The notes: generated from the letters alone by a model not told the origin. A stretch of DNA of 11,548 nt from Bacillota bacterium (GCA_023488565.1 JAMDDZ010000128.1:1-11548), one strand, 5' to 3'. Shown: positions 1-7,501, numbered from the stretch's first letter. Numbers and translations: made by a program.

Positions 1-56
1 CCACAACTTATCGTTCGCGACAGCCAATCGGGTTTGCAATTACAAGGAGGACCCCG

Positions 57-1139
57 ATGAAGGCCAATCAACTGGATCTGGGAATTCAAGCGCCCTCCGC
101 CGTGGTACCCCCGGAATACCGTGGGATCTCACGCGATAGTGTAAAATTATTAGTACTGGATCCATCAACCAAGACTATTAGGCATGCCATCGTTCGAGAG
201 CTCTGCGAATTTTTACAACGTGGGGATTTGGTGGTGGTAAATGATTCCGCTATGATTGGTGCGCGACTCTTGGCTTTACACAATGGGACCCCACTAAGTC
301 TTCATTTGGCGGGGGAATTAGGGGAGAATTTGGTTCTAGTTGAACGTCGCGAAATTACTGGAGGACCGGATTGGACCCCGTTTCCCTTAGGAAGTCGGCT
401 AGAAGTTGTGGATGGAGGCGGGCGCATCGTGTCTAGTGGGGTAATTTCCCAACATTTTCATCCTCGGAGCCGATTGTGGGTGGTGAATACCGAGACGTCA
501 TGGTATCGAATTGCCCAACACATCGGACGGCCTATTCGTTATGGATATCTTACCGATGAGTTCCCAATGTATTCCTATCAGACGATTTTTGGGCGTCGCC
601 CAGGATCGGCTGAAATGCCTTCCGCATCTCGGCCGTTTACGTTGGAAATGATGGCTACACTGCGGAAGATCGAGGTAGAGTTTAGCCAGGTTACGCTACA
701 TACCACCGTGTCGAGTCATGAAGTAGACTCCGCTTGGGAGGAGCACCCGGTTTTTCCCGAATGGTTTGAAGTGTCGGGCACGACCGCCTGTCGAGTTACC
801 GAAGCCATGAGGCATAGGCGTAGAGTTATTGCACTCGGCACAACTGTGGTTCGGGCATTGGAAAGTGCCTACGATGAGCGATTGCAACGAGTTGTCGCCA
901 CCGCCGGGTGGACACGACTTTTGATTACACCGGAATTTCCGCCTAGAGTTGTTGATGGATTAATTACCGGACTGCATGATAATTTTACAAGCCATTTGGC
1001 ATTGCTATATGCGTTTGTAGACCCTGACTGGCTAAAGTTGGTCTATCGTGATGCGGTGCAATCAGGTTACCTGTGGCATGAATTCGGCGACTTGTGCCTT
1101 ATTGCCAATAGATACGAGAAAGGTTTGACATCTTCATGA
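57..1139 (+). CDS. Divergent QueA-like protein (SAM:tRNA ribosyltransferase-isomerase family)
   Basis: 360 aa, close to the usual QueA length of about 340-350. ATG 57 follows a strong Shine-Dalgarno site, AAGGAGG at 44-50. Family landmarks are in order: GDLVVVNDSAMIGARL (56-71, QueA GD-hhhfNDTRVIPARL), GRPIRYGYL (157-165), YQTIFGRRPGSAEMPSASRPFT (174-195), VTLHT (212-216), EEH and WFEVS (228-240), VIALGTTVVRALES (257-270), LITGLHDNFTS near 300, and a C-terminal SGYLWHEFGDLCLI. Genuine QueA transfers and isomerises the ribosyl part of S-adenosylmethionine onto preQ1 in tRNA to make epoxyqueuosine. Here the normally conserved P-T-A-G-L-H-F segment reads P-S-A-S-R-P-F, and no queuosine gene is nearby. 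I therefore call the family, not the reaction. The stop overlaps the kinase start (ATGA at 1136-1139), so the two are translationally coupled. It may be a SAM-dependent paralogue with another substrate. Confidence 0.8.
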   Translation: MKANQLDLGIQAPSAVVPPEYRGISRDSVKLLVLDPSTKTIRHAIVRELCEFLQRGDLVVVNDSAMIGARLLALHNGTPLSLHLAGELGENLVLVERREITGGPDWTPFPLGSRLEVVDGGGRIVSSGVISQHFHPRSRLWVVNTETSWYRIAQHIGRPIRYGYLTDEFPMYSYQTIFGRRPGSAEMPSASRPFTLEMMATLRKIEVEFSQVTLHTTVSSHEVDSAWEEHPVFPEWFEVSGTTACRVTEAMRHRRRVIALGTTVVRALESAYDERLQRVVATAGWTRLLITPEFPPRVVDGLITGLHDNFTSHLALLYAFVDPDWLKLVYRDAVQSGYLWHEFGDLCLIANRYEKGLTSS

Positions 1140-2716
1140 AACATACGGAGCCGATGGTAGGTCCAGATCAAATGGTATTGCTGAAAGATATTGCCGAAGC
1201 ACTTAATGGGACCTATGATATTTCTAGTGCGATGGCTGCGATATTACCTCGGCTAAGCGGGGTGTTGGGTTTACAGACGGCATGGGCATTTCGTTATGAC
1301 CCCAAGCGCGGATCCTACGTTGAAGTGGGGGCAAGTGGATTGCCCCCAGCCTTGGCACGTGACGGCGCGGCTGCCTTGAAATCCAGCTGGTGCGAATGCC
1401 AAGAACGGTTTGTCAAGGGCCGCCTGAAAACAGCGGTCAACATTGTAAGGTGCAGTCGGTTGCGAGATGCGGTCGGTGAAAAACACAACTTGGTTTTTCA
1501 CGCATCAATTCCCCTGCGGGCGAAAGAAAAACCTCTGGGTATCTTAAATGTGGCTGCTGCGGGTGAGTCTGTGTTTACTCGAAGTGCACTGGATTTGCTG
1601 CGAGCGGTTGGATATCAAGTGGCAGTGGCTATAGACCGTTCTCGCATGCTGTCGGCCGCACAGCATTATTCCCGACAGTTGCAATCACTGGCCGGTTTGG
1701 CTATCGACCTCGCGACGATAACAGACCCCGAGAGAATTTTAACCACCGCCGCCGAAAGGCTGGTTGATACATTGGCTTTTGATGCCTGTGGAATTTTAAG
1801 ACGCTCTCAAGGGTCTTTACCAGATTATGAGGTCGTCGTTAAGGTTGTTCGGCGACATAATGGGCAGGAGGAGCCTATGTATTCATATCTGGATCCTTCT
1901 CAGCCGTCGCCTTCCCCCCATGAACAGTTGTTATTGCCTACCGCGCAATCTGTGATTATGCAATCGGTGCCTCATACGGAATATTGGGTCCGCCTGGAAA
2001 GTGATACCCGAGCGGCATTTGACCAAACAGACGAGAACATCGTAACCGTTTTTTGTGGCCACATCGCAGCCGCTCTGGAAAATGCCCGACTTCACGCGCA
2101 AAGCCTTCAGGAGGTGAAATGGAGGGAAAGACGTCAGGTCGCTGCGGATTTGCATGATTCCGTGAGTCAGCGATTGTTTTCCGCGCAGTTGCTGCTGCGT
2201 ACGTTGGCAGTAAAAAGGCTGGACCAACCTGAGACTAACTTGGTGCACCAGATTCAAGACTTAGTTCATACCAGTCAAGAGGAACTTAGAGACATGGTCA
2301 ACACGTTACGTCCCAAGGACTCACGGGGTTTTGCCAAACGGATATGGGATCGTTTGGATCCTTTAAGGTCTGAGTTGGGACTTACGGTTGATTGCAAAAT
2401 TCCTTTGGACGTCGACCAATGGCTAAGTCTTGAACAAGATGATGCGGTATGCAACATTGTGGATGAGGCAATGCAAAACGTGTTAAAACATTCCCAAGCC
2501 ACCAAGGTGAGCATTTTAGTGGGACGGCATCAAAATCGAATCCTGGTCACTATCAGCGACAACGGGGTCGGATTTGACTTGGATGGAGTGACACGCGGCT
2601 TAGGGCTATATAGTATGCAAGATCGCATCCGAGCATTGGGGGGAACCCTTTATATCGAGACGGCAGCGGGCCAGGGCACAACCTTACGTACAGTGCTACC
2701 GTTAAGCGAGGGATAG
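1136..2716 (+). CDS. Soluble GAF-domain sensor histidine kinase (NarL/DegS type, HisKA_3)
   Basis: 526 aa with no membrane segment, so the sensor is cytoplasmic. A first GAF-like domain spans about 12-165 and a second, more divergent one about 185-325. The dimerisation/phosphoacceptor helix begins at about 330 with RRQVAADLHDSVSQRLF, placing the phospho-acceptor at His340. The HATPase_c domain follows: N-box DEAMQNVLKH (443-452, Asn448), G1 box DNGVGFD (475-481) and G2 GLGLYSM (488-494). The first GAF carries Cys86, Cys88 and Cys106 (WCEC and VRC), which could bind a metal or sense redox, though CxC also occurs in ordinary GAF kinases. ATG 1136 overlaps the stop of the QueA-like gene, and the response regulator starts 2 nt after this stop. 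The pair is almost certainly a cognate two-component system. The signal cannot be read from the sequence. Confidence 0.93.
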   Translation: MKHTEPMVGPDQMVLLKDIAEALNGTYDISSAMAAILPRLSGVLGLQTAWAFRYDPKRGSYVEVGASGLPPALARDGAAALKSSWCECQERFVKGRLKTAVNIVRCSRLRDAVGEKHNLVFHASIPLRAKEKPLGILNVAAAGESVFTRSALDLLRAVGYQVAVAIDRSRMLSAAQHYSRQLQSLAGLAIDLATITDPERILTTAAERLVDTLAFDACGILRRSQGSLPDYEVVVKVVRRHNGQEEPMYSYLDPSQPSPSPHEQLLLPTAQSVIMQSVPHTEYWVRLESDTRAAFDQTDENIVTVFCGHIAAALENARLHAQSLQEVKWRERRQVAADLHDSVSQRLFSAQLLLRTLAVKRLDQPETNLVHQIQDLVHTSQEELRDMVNTLRPKDSRGFAKRIWDRLDPLRSELGLTVDCKIPLDVDQWLSLEQDDAVCNIVDEAMQNVLKHSQATKVSILVGRHQNRILVTISDNGVGFDLDGVTRGLGLYSMQDRIRALGGTLYIETAAGQGTTLRTVLPLSEG

Positions 2717-2718
2717 CC

Positions 2719-3351
2719 ATGAGATTGAAAGTTGGCATTGTCGACGACCATCCTGTGGTGCGTGATGGACTAAAACTATTTTTAGACACCGCTGACGATA
2801 TAGAGGTTACGTTTTCCGCAAATTCAGGGGACCAGGCATTGAATTTTTTGCAAAGCAACATGGCTGATGTGGTGCTGATGGATTTAGTGATGCCGGGTCC
2901 AATGGACGGACTGGAGGCAATAGCGGAAATTGCAAAACGCTTTCCTAGGGTGCGAATTCTTGTTCTCACTTCGTTCCAGGATCCCCAGCGGATGCGGTCT
3001 GCACTGAGGGCAGGGGCAGTAGGGTATTTGGAGAAAACTGTTAAACCCGATGAATTGTTGGACGCTATTCGCCAAGTGGCATGGGGCAAAACCGTCTTGG
3101 AGCCGCGAGTACTTAAGGTATTGGCTGATGGACCTCGGCAAACTTTTTTAGTAGATCCCCTGACCCCTCGGGAACAAGAAGTCTTGCAAGCTTTGGGCCA
3201 AGGGTTGTCCAACAAAGAAATAGCCAATCAATTGCATATTGCAGAGAAGACCGTGAAAGTCCACATGAGCCACATTTTTTCTAAACTTGATGCCTACGAT
3301 CGTACGCAAGCTGTATTAATCGCCCATCGCCTAGGACTGTTGTCCCTTTAA
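2719..3351 (+). CDS. NarL/LuxR-family response regulator
   Basis: 210 aa, the normal length for the family. The receiver domain covers about 1-122: acidic pocket Asp9-Asp10, phospho-acceptor Asp55 (VVLMDLVMPG), switch Thr84 (LVLTSF) and invariant Lys106 (YLEKTVKP). After a short linker, a LuxR-type helix-turn-helix covers 147-207 (LTPREQEVLQALGQGLSNKE, then IAEKTVKVHMSHIFSKL). Phosphorylation by the upstream kinase should trigger dimerisation and DNA binding. ATG 2719 lies 2 nt after the kinase stop, with GAGGGA about 6 nt upstream as ribosome site. Its targets are unknown. The inverted repeat at 3414-3432, just downstream, is one possible binding site, but nothing in the sequence proves the link. 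Confidence 0.95.
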   Translation: MRLKVGIVDDHPVVRDGLKLFLDTADDIEVTFSANSGDQALNFLQSNMADVVLMDLVMPGPMDGLEAIAEIAKRFPRVRILVLTSFQDPQRMRSALRAGAVGYLEKTVKPDELLDAIRQVAWGKTVLEPRVLKVLADGPRQTFLVDPLTPREQEVLQALGQGLSNKEIANQLHIAEKTVKVHMSHIFSKLDAYDRTQAVLIAHRLGLLSL

Positions 3352-3413
3352 CCGGTTTTGGAATCACAAGTTGGTTTTTTGATCCCTCCAAATGTCGCCA
3401 GGTTAGCAGGAAC

Positions 3414-3432
3414 TTCGACAATACAAGTCGAA
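3414..3432. repeat. Inverted repeat overlapping the promoter; candidate operator
   Basis: TTCGAC (3414-3419) and its exact reverse complement GTCGAA (3427-3432) are separated by 7 nt. The repeat covers the predicted -35 box and part of the spacer, where a repressor would block RNA polymerase. AAC just outside the left arm can pair with GTT at 3436-3438 if three bases bulge. The cognate regulator is unknown. The neighbouring LuxR-type regulator is a candidate only by proximity. Confidence 0.4.
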
Positions 3433-3443
3433 CAAGTTGTTAT
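3415..3443 (+). promoter_or_regulatory. Predicted sigma-A promoter of the ATPase cassette
   Basis: TCGACA (3415-3420, 5 of 6 matches to TTGACA), a 17-nt spacer, then TGTTAT (3438-3443, 4 of 6 to TATAAT). A start near 3450 would leave a leader of about 20 nt before ATG 3469, with a purine-rich ribosome site (GGATGGGGG, 3455-3463). No clear terminator separates it from the response regulator at 3351, so readthrough is also possible. Confidence 0.45.
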
Positions 3444-3468
3444 TAAAATTTCCTGGATGGGGGATCTA

Positions 3469-4296
3469 ATGGATACTTCGATCAACACACCAAGCGATAT
3501 CGCAACGACCTCAGGAGTTGAAGGGTTTGCGCAAAGTGTTGGGCCAGACCTGCAAGCCTTATCGAAAAGCGTGGCGCGGTTAGCGCGGTACAAAACGATT
3601 GACCGTCAAATCATCACCATGAATTTAGTCGACCTGAGCAAACAGTTAGAGGATTTGGCCCGTACTGGCTTAGAAATTAGCATGGTTGCCGACCAAGCTC
3701 AAAACCACTTAAAGGGCTTTGCCATGGTGCAATCCTCACTGGATCAAGAAAAATGGGCGCTGACCTTTTCTTCGGCTTTGGAAAAGGCGGGGTGGGTGGT
3801 TGAAGGCGAATTCCCGTCGTTTCGGATCTTTCCGATCGAGATCAAAGTAGACTTTGCCAACGATTTGGTCGTGGTAAACAAACGCACTGTGCGTAAGCTT
3901 CACCCAGTGGCTGTGGCCGCGGAAGTGGAAAAAGAACTCAACCGACTTTATCGCGAACGGTTTAATCCCAATCAGTTTATGAAAGCTTTATTGCGCGCTT
4001 ACCAAGTACTTATTGCGGAATCCATGATAAAGGCAGGTCCTCAAAGGAAGAGCGGTTCGACGGTGCCATTGATCCAAGTCTTCGAGCTGTTGTCATTGCG
4101 ATCTGGCTATAGTCTCAATCAGTTTGCTTTTGATATTTATCGTTTGCGGAGTCAGCCTGATCGTTCATACGGCGACTATCAATTTATTTTTGGCTCTGGA
4201 CGTGATCGGGGATCCGTGGTCATTACGCTTCCGGGAGGCCAAAACGAGGTATTGGGATCTTTAGAGGTTATCAAGGGCGGTGGTCACGACGAATAG
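3469..4296 (+). CDS. Unrecognised 275-aa protein, first gene of the ATPase cassette
   Basis: I do not recognise a family. I chose ATG 3469 because of the purine-rich site GGATGGGGG at 3455-3463 and because the predicted promoter sits just upstream. The frame stays open back to TTG 3358, but that would place the promoter inside the gene. The N-terminal third (about 25-90) is helical and charged with heptad-like leucines, suggesting oligomerisation. A beta-rich stretch follows (GWVVEGEFPSFRIFPIEIKV, then DLVVVNKRTV, 108-141), then a helical region (146-230) containing YSLNQFAFDIYRLRS (214-228). The end looks like beta strands (QFIFGSG, GSVVITLPGG). There is no signal peptide or membrane segment, so it is probably cytosolic. 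It overlaps the first ATPase by 17 nt, which argues for joint synthesis and perhaps a complex. It may be the adaptor, sensor or effector that partners the two ATPases. Confidence 0.8.
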   Translation: MDTSINTPSDIATTSGVEGFAQSVGPDLQALSKSVARLARYKTIDRQIITMNLVDLSKQLEDLARTGLEISMVADQAQNHLKGFAMVQSSLDQEKWALTFSSALEKAGWVVEGEFPSFRIFPIEIKVDFANDLVVVNKRTVRKLHPVAVAAEVEKELNRLYRERFNPNQFMKALLRAYQVLIAESMIKAGPQRKSGSTVPLIQVFELLSLRSGYSLNQFAFDIYRLRSQPDRSYGDYQFIFGSGRDRGSVVITLPGGQNEVLGSLEVIKGGGHDE

Positions 4297-5497
4297 GGCG
4301 CAGTGGGAGGACTTTTCGGCGCATCCTACGGCGGAATCACTGTCTGCGCGGGCCATTCACGACACGTTTGTGGATGTTGGAGGTCTCGAAGACTTTTGGG
4401 TGCGTTGGTACTTGGACCGATTTGTTAACCGGGGCTATGGCAAGGTGAAATTTGTGGTAGGAAAACCAGGGGCGGGGAAAACGCACTGGCTGAAACACTT
4501 TAGCCAAGCCGCGGTCTTTAAGAATTACCTAACTGTGGCTATTGATGCTCGCAAAGAAAGGTTGGCCACTATTGATGAGGTGTATCGGGCGTTGGCATCT
4601 CAACTGTTATGGCGGGACCTCGTTGAAGGGGCCGCGCTTCGGGTAATCCATCAGCAGTTAGGATATCCCGAATTCACCGGCCGGGGGTGGGAGTTTCTCA
4701 AGTGGGCAGAATCCGAGCGCGGTCTAGAACCTTCGTTGGCGCGTCGGGACATTCGGGAAGCGGTGGACGGGTGGCTTCGGGGACTTGACTTAGATTCCCA
4801 TTTTATGCTTGTGGTGCGAGGTTGGCTTAATCAACTGCTTGGTGGAGATGCTGAGGCACCAGTTGATCATTTAGGATGGCTTACCGGTGGGAAAATAGGT
4901 GCCGCTATTCGCCGCAGTATGGGACTAATCGGCAATATTTCTCAACGCAACGCTCGCGCCATTTTGGCATCAGCCGCCATTTTCATTCATGCCGTGGGCT
5001 ATGGAGGACTGGTTATTTCAATTGACAATCTTGAAGTGTTGACCTCGAATGCCCGGGTTGAGGGTACTCCTTATTATACCCGGGGCAAACGGGAGCAAGC
5101 CTACGAGATGATGCGGCAATTGATTGACGAAGGTCCGCGCATGCCCTTTGTGTTTTTCGTGGTGGCGGGTGATGCGCCGAGCTTGGGTGAGGCTAAACGC
5201 GGCTTCCCGTCGTATCCGGCGTTATGGGCGCGAATTCAAAATGAGGTCACCACCACCCGCGTTAACCGATTTAGCGATTGGATCGACCTTGATCGCCTGT
5301 GGGACCAAGACCGTGAACAGTTGAGCCAATTGGCAGCAGTGTGGGAAAAGGGCCCGGTCGAATTGAATTTGTCACACGTAACACCAAATATCGGCGGTGG
5401 GGCGGGGTTAGAATCGGGAGTGACACGTCGCACAGTAGCCTCCAGTCTGACGAAGATGATTCGGAACCAATCGGATGCGGAGGGATACAGCCTATGA
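4280..5497 (+). CDS. P-loop ATPase A, BrxD/DUF2791-like
   Basis: 405 aa. GTG 4280 overlaps the previous gene by 17 nt; no other start lies nearby in frame. Walker A is GKPGAGKT at 61-68 in KVKFVVGKPGAGKTHWLKHF, near the N-terminus as in BrxD-type ATPases. A helical insertion follows, then a Walker B-like strand GGLVISIDNLEVL with Asp249, where Asn250 replaces the usual catalytic Glu. Next come AYEMMRQLIDEG, a sensor-like strand MPFVFFVVAGDAP and GFPSYPALWARIQNE, all resembling DUF2791 proteins as I remember them. The family powers BREX-type and related defence complexes. The reaction here is ATP binding and probably hydrolysis, but the Asn could mean weak catalysis. The stop overlaps the next start (ATGA at 5494-5497). 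Family call is moderately sure; defence role is inference. Confidence 0.8.
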   Translation: MVTTNRAQWEDFSAHPTAESLSARAIHDTFVDVGGLEDFWVRWYLDRFVNRGYGKVKFVVGKPGAGKTHWLKHFSQAAVFKNYLTVAIDARKERLATIDEVYRALASQLLWRDLVEGAALRVIHQQLGYPEFTGRGWEFLKWAESERGLEPSLARRDIREAVDGWLRGLDLDSHFMLVVRGWLNQLLGGDAEAPVDHLGWLTGGKIGAAIRRSMGLIGNISQRNARAILASAAIFIHAVGYGGLVISIDNLEVLTSNARVEGTPYYTRGKREQAYEMMRQLIDEGPRMPFVFFVVAGDAPSLGEAKRGFPSYPALWARIQNEVTTTRVNRFSDWIDLDRLWDQDREQLSQLAAVWEKGPVELNLSHVTPNIGGGAGLESGVTRRTVASSLTKMIRNQSDAEGYSL

Positions 5498-6696
5498 TGG
5501 CGGCACGAGCCATTATCGAGGGATTGCGATCAGGGGTGCCCTATTTGGACACCGCCGATGTGATGACGTTTGGCCGAAAACGCACCATTGATGCGGTAGA
5601 GTCACTGATGGAGACGGTGCCCAGTGGACGCCGCCCCAAGTCTTGGGGCTATGTATTGCGTGCGGAATATGGCCAAGGGAAAACCCATTTGCTCTATGCA
5701 CTGGCCGGGGTGGCAGCTGCGCAAAACTGGCTGGTGAGCATAGTCACTGTGAGCAAAGAAACTCCCTTGGACCGATTGGACTTTCTCTATCCGAAAATCA
5801 TCAGTAATACGTATCGTCCCGGTAGCCACCAACCGGGTCTTGAATCGGTGATTCGCGAGGCCTTAGAAGCGCCGCATCTGGCAGCAGAAGCGAGAGAATT
5901 GGCTCTTTCCGAACGGGTGCGCATTGTACTAGACAACCTGATAAGGCAGGACGTGGGATTTGATGAATTGGTGGCCGATCTGCATGGACAGTTTCTCCCT
6001 GCTGCCCAGTTAAAGCAATTCTATCGTGAAAACTATAAAAAAACCGTCAAGTTTCCTACAGTTCCGATGCGATTGGAAATCCCCCACTATCTCGCACTCG
6101 TGGATTGGTTAATTGGCCGTACCGAGTACCGGGGATGGCTGATTTTGTTTGATGAGGTCGAACTTTTGGGAAAATTTGGCCGGGGTGGCAGGGCTCGTGG
6201 TTACGCGAACATTGGCCGGTTTTTGTCCGGGGTCGGCACCCGAACGGTTAGTGTCTGGGCGTTAGCAGGCAATTTTCAAACCGATGTCATCATCCAACGC
6301 AAGGAACACGAATTTATTCCCTTGTGGTTTGATACCCATCCCAAAGACACTGACAATAAAGAGTTGGCTCTAAACGCTTTAGATGAGTTGGCGGCGGCCA
6401 AACCTTTAGATATGCTGCCTCCAAAGGACCTCAAAGAACTGCTGTCACAAATTTTAACGCTGCATCAAGACGCCTTCAATTGGACGGCTGCGGTCGATGT
6501 CGATCAGTTTTACGAGGCGGTACGACGTGCGATGCAGATTTTTGACCCGCGGCTGCGGACCTGGGTTCGCGTGGCACTAACATTGTTGGACATGTGGTTT
6601 CAATATCCCGAAGATACCGCCGAGATCCAAACTCATGGCTTAAAGGAAGTCGACCTAAACGAGGATGCGGAAATAGATGAAATGCGGGACAGGTAG
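5494..6696 (+). CDS. P-loop ATPase B, BrxD/DUF2791-like
   Basis: 400 aa from ATG 5494, which overlaps the stop of ATPase A (ATGA) and has GGAGGG at 5479-5484. The frame extends upstream to GTG 5341, but that would overlap ATPase A by 157 nt and lacks a ribosome site. The N-terminus AIIEGLRSGVP (6-16) is typical of BrxC/BrxD-like ATPases. Walker A is AEYGQGKTH (57-65), followed by SKETPLDRLDFLYPKI, which matches the family's ETPLHRLE-type motif as remembered. Walker B is WLILFDEVELL with Asp220-Glu221, so this subunit should hydrolyse ATP. A sensor-like strand is SVWALAGNFQTD. The C-terminus is acidic (DLNEDAEIDEM). Compared with ATPase A, this one is closer to textbook BrxD. The pair may form a hetero-oligomer. 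No helicase, PglZ, methylase or nuclease follows. Confidence 0.85.
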   Translation: MMAARAIIEGLRSGVPYLDTADVMTFGRKRTIDAVESLMETVPSGRRPKSWGYVLRAEYGQGKTHLLYALAGVAAAQNWLVSIVTVSKETPLDRLDFLYPKIISNTYRPGSHQPGLESVIREALEAPHLAAEARELALSERVRIVLDNLIRQDVGFDELVADLHGQFLPAAQLKQFYRENYKKTVKFPTVPMRLEIPHYLALVDWLIGRTEYRGWLILFDEVELLGKFGRGGRARGYANIGRFLSGVGTRTVSVWALAGNFQTDVIIQRKEHEFIPLWFDTHPKDTDNKELALNALDELAAAKPLDMLPPKDLKELLSQILTLHQDAFNWTAAVDVDQFYEAVRRAMQIFDPRLRTWVRVALTLLDMWFQYPEDTAEIQTHGLKEVDLNEDAEIDEMRDR

Positions 6697-7224
6697 CTAA
6701 GATTAAGTGGAGATATTGAACGGATGATGAAATAGACATTTTCACCAAAGTAAAATGCGGTGAGCGGCTGTTCAGCCCCTTAACATATCGATGAAGTGGA
6801 CCAAATGTTCCGAGGTGAGCTATCGGGATATTTATCTAGTTGCGTGGCCACCCTAATTATGACGGTGGCGAAATTAAGGCATGAGTGATTTGAGTGTAGT
6901 GGTTGATGACAAGGCCTCTTTACTATGCTCTCGGCGTAACTTGCACCGTGGTCAGTCAAAACCAATAGAATTGGCTAACGCTCTGGAACCGATATTTGAG
7001 GTGGCAAACCGTCAGTGAAACAGAAGGTTTGTGCCGAATGTCTCGACCACGTTATCTCATACAGTGGCAGGGTCGCATGGCGAATTTTCCGACGAGGGAA
7101 CCAGGGCGCAAGAGATCTGTATGCGGTTGGAACCGGAATATATGCCGTTTTTCGCGCTGAGAAATAGTAAACTCCGATTTATCCCCGATTTTAACAAAAA
7201 ATTTACGATTACCGTGGTTTTGCA
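6697..7224. other. Gene-poor interval after the ATPase cassette
   Basis: About 530 bases with no convincing gene. Short open stretches exist: 6784-6882 without a start codon, 6881-7018 (45 aa, start MSDLSVVVDD), 7031-7228 (65 aa) and a 38-codon frame from ATG 7037. None has a good ribosome site or a recognisable family. Two of them lie end to end in different frames (6784-6882 and 6881-7018), which could be a decayed gene, but I cannot name one. GGCTG-TT-CAGCC near 6770 is a short palindrome with no T run. I see no terminal inverted repeats, tRNA or CRISPR units. Confidence 0.5.
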
Positions 7225-7254
7225 TTGACACACTCACAATAACAAGCATATAGT
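7225..7254 (+). promoter_or_regulatory. Strong sigma-A promoter of the riboswitch/transporter unit
   Basis: TTGACA (7225-7230, perfect) and TATAGT (7249-7254, 5 of 6) with an 18-nt spacer. Transcription would begin near 7261, about 13 nt before the first paired base of the M-box, the arrangement expected for a riboswitch leader. Confidence 0.8.
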
Positions 7255-7273
7255 TAAATTACAAATCAATCAG

Positions 7274-7436
7274 ATCCTCGTTAGGCGAGGCGTCTACATC
7301 AACACAGGCCACTGCTCCGAACCGTCCAAAGACGCTAAGGGGTAGAACAGAGGTTGCCGGATTAAGGCTTCTTCCAATGTGGCTGAATCTCCTGAGATTC
7401 TTACGTGATGTGGTGCCGAAGCTCCACCAGGAGGAT
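7274..7436 (+). ncRNA. M-box (ykoK leader) Mg2+ riboswitch aptamer
   Basis: Conserved M-box blocks appear in order: GTTAGGCGAGGC (7280-7291), ACACAGGC then ACTGCTCCGAA (about 7303-7322), GTCCAAAGACGC, AGGGGTAGAACAGA, the TTAAGGC segment, AATGTGGCTGAAT, and GTGCCGAAGCTCCACC near the 3' end. These match the Bacillus mgtE leader block by block as I remember it. Closing helix P1 forms between ATCCTC (7274-7279) and GAGGAT (7431-7436). The M-box folds compactly on Mg2+ and then switches off the downstream Mg2+ transporter. Here the downstream gene is an NRAMP-related transporter, a known pairing in some Clostridia. Confidence 0.93.
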
Positions 7437-7457
7437 GTTCGCTCTTTTAAGAGCGTT

Positions 7458-7490
7458 GTCCTCTTGCGATGGCAAGAGGACTTTACATGT
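7458..7490 (+). terminator. Probable M-box expression platform (terminator-like hairpin)
   Basis: GTCCTCTTGC (7458-7467) and GCAAGAGGAC (7472-7481) form a perfect 10-bp stem with a GATG loop, followed by only TTTACATGT. The T run is weak, so termination may be partial. The 5' arm TCCTC (7459-7463) can instead pair with GAGGA (7431-7435) of helix P1. That gives the usual M-box choice: P1 plus terminator with Mg2+, anti-terminator without. A smaller hairpin, CGCTCT/AGAGCG at 7440-7455, lies between them. Confidence 0.6.
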
Positions 7491-7501
7491 ACCGAAAAAA
7501 A

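Noticed and set aside
2553..3227. 224-aa - strand open frame
   Set aside because: Lies antisense to the kinase end and response regulator, whose motifs are unmistakable; composition is that of a shadow frame.
3358..3468. Upstream TTG start for the first cassette gene
   Set aside because: TTG 3358 has no ribosome site and the extension would bury the predicted promoter and inverted repeat; ATG 3469 has a suitable purine-rich site.
6881..7018. 45-aa frame starting MSDLSVVVDD
   Set aside because: No properly spaced ribosome site and no recognisable family; composition reads somewhat protein-like, so it is mentioned only as possible gene debris.
7031..7228. 65-aa + strand frame before the M-box
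   Set aside because: No ribosome site, runs into the riboswitch promoter, and has no family resemblance.
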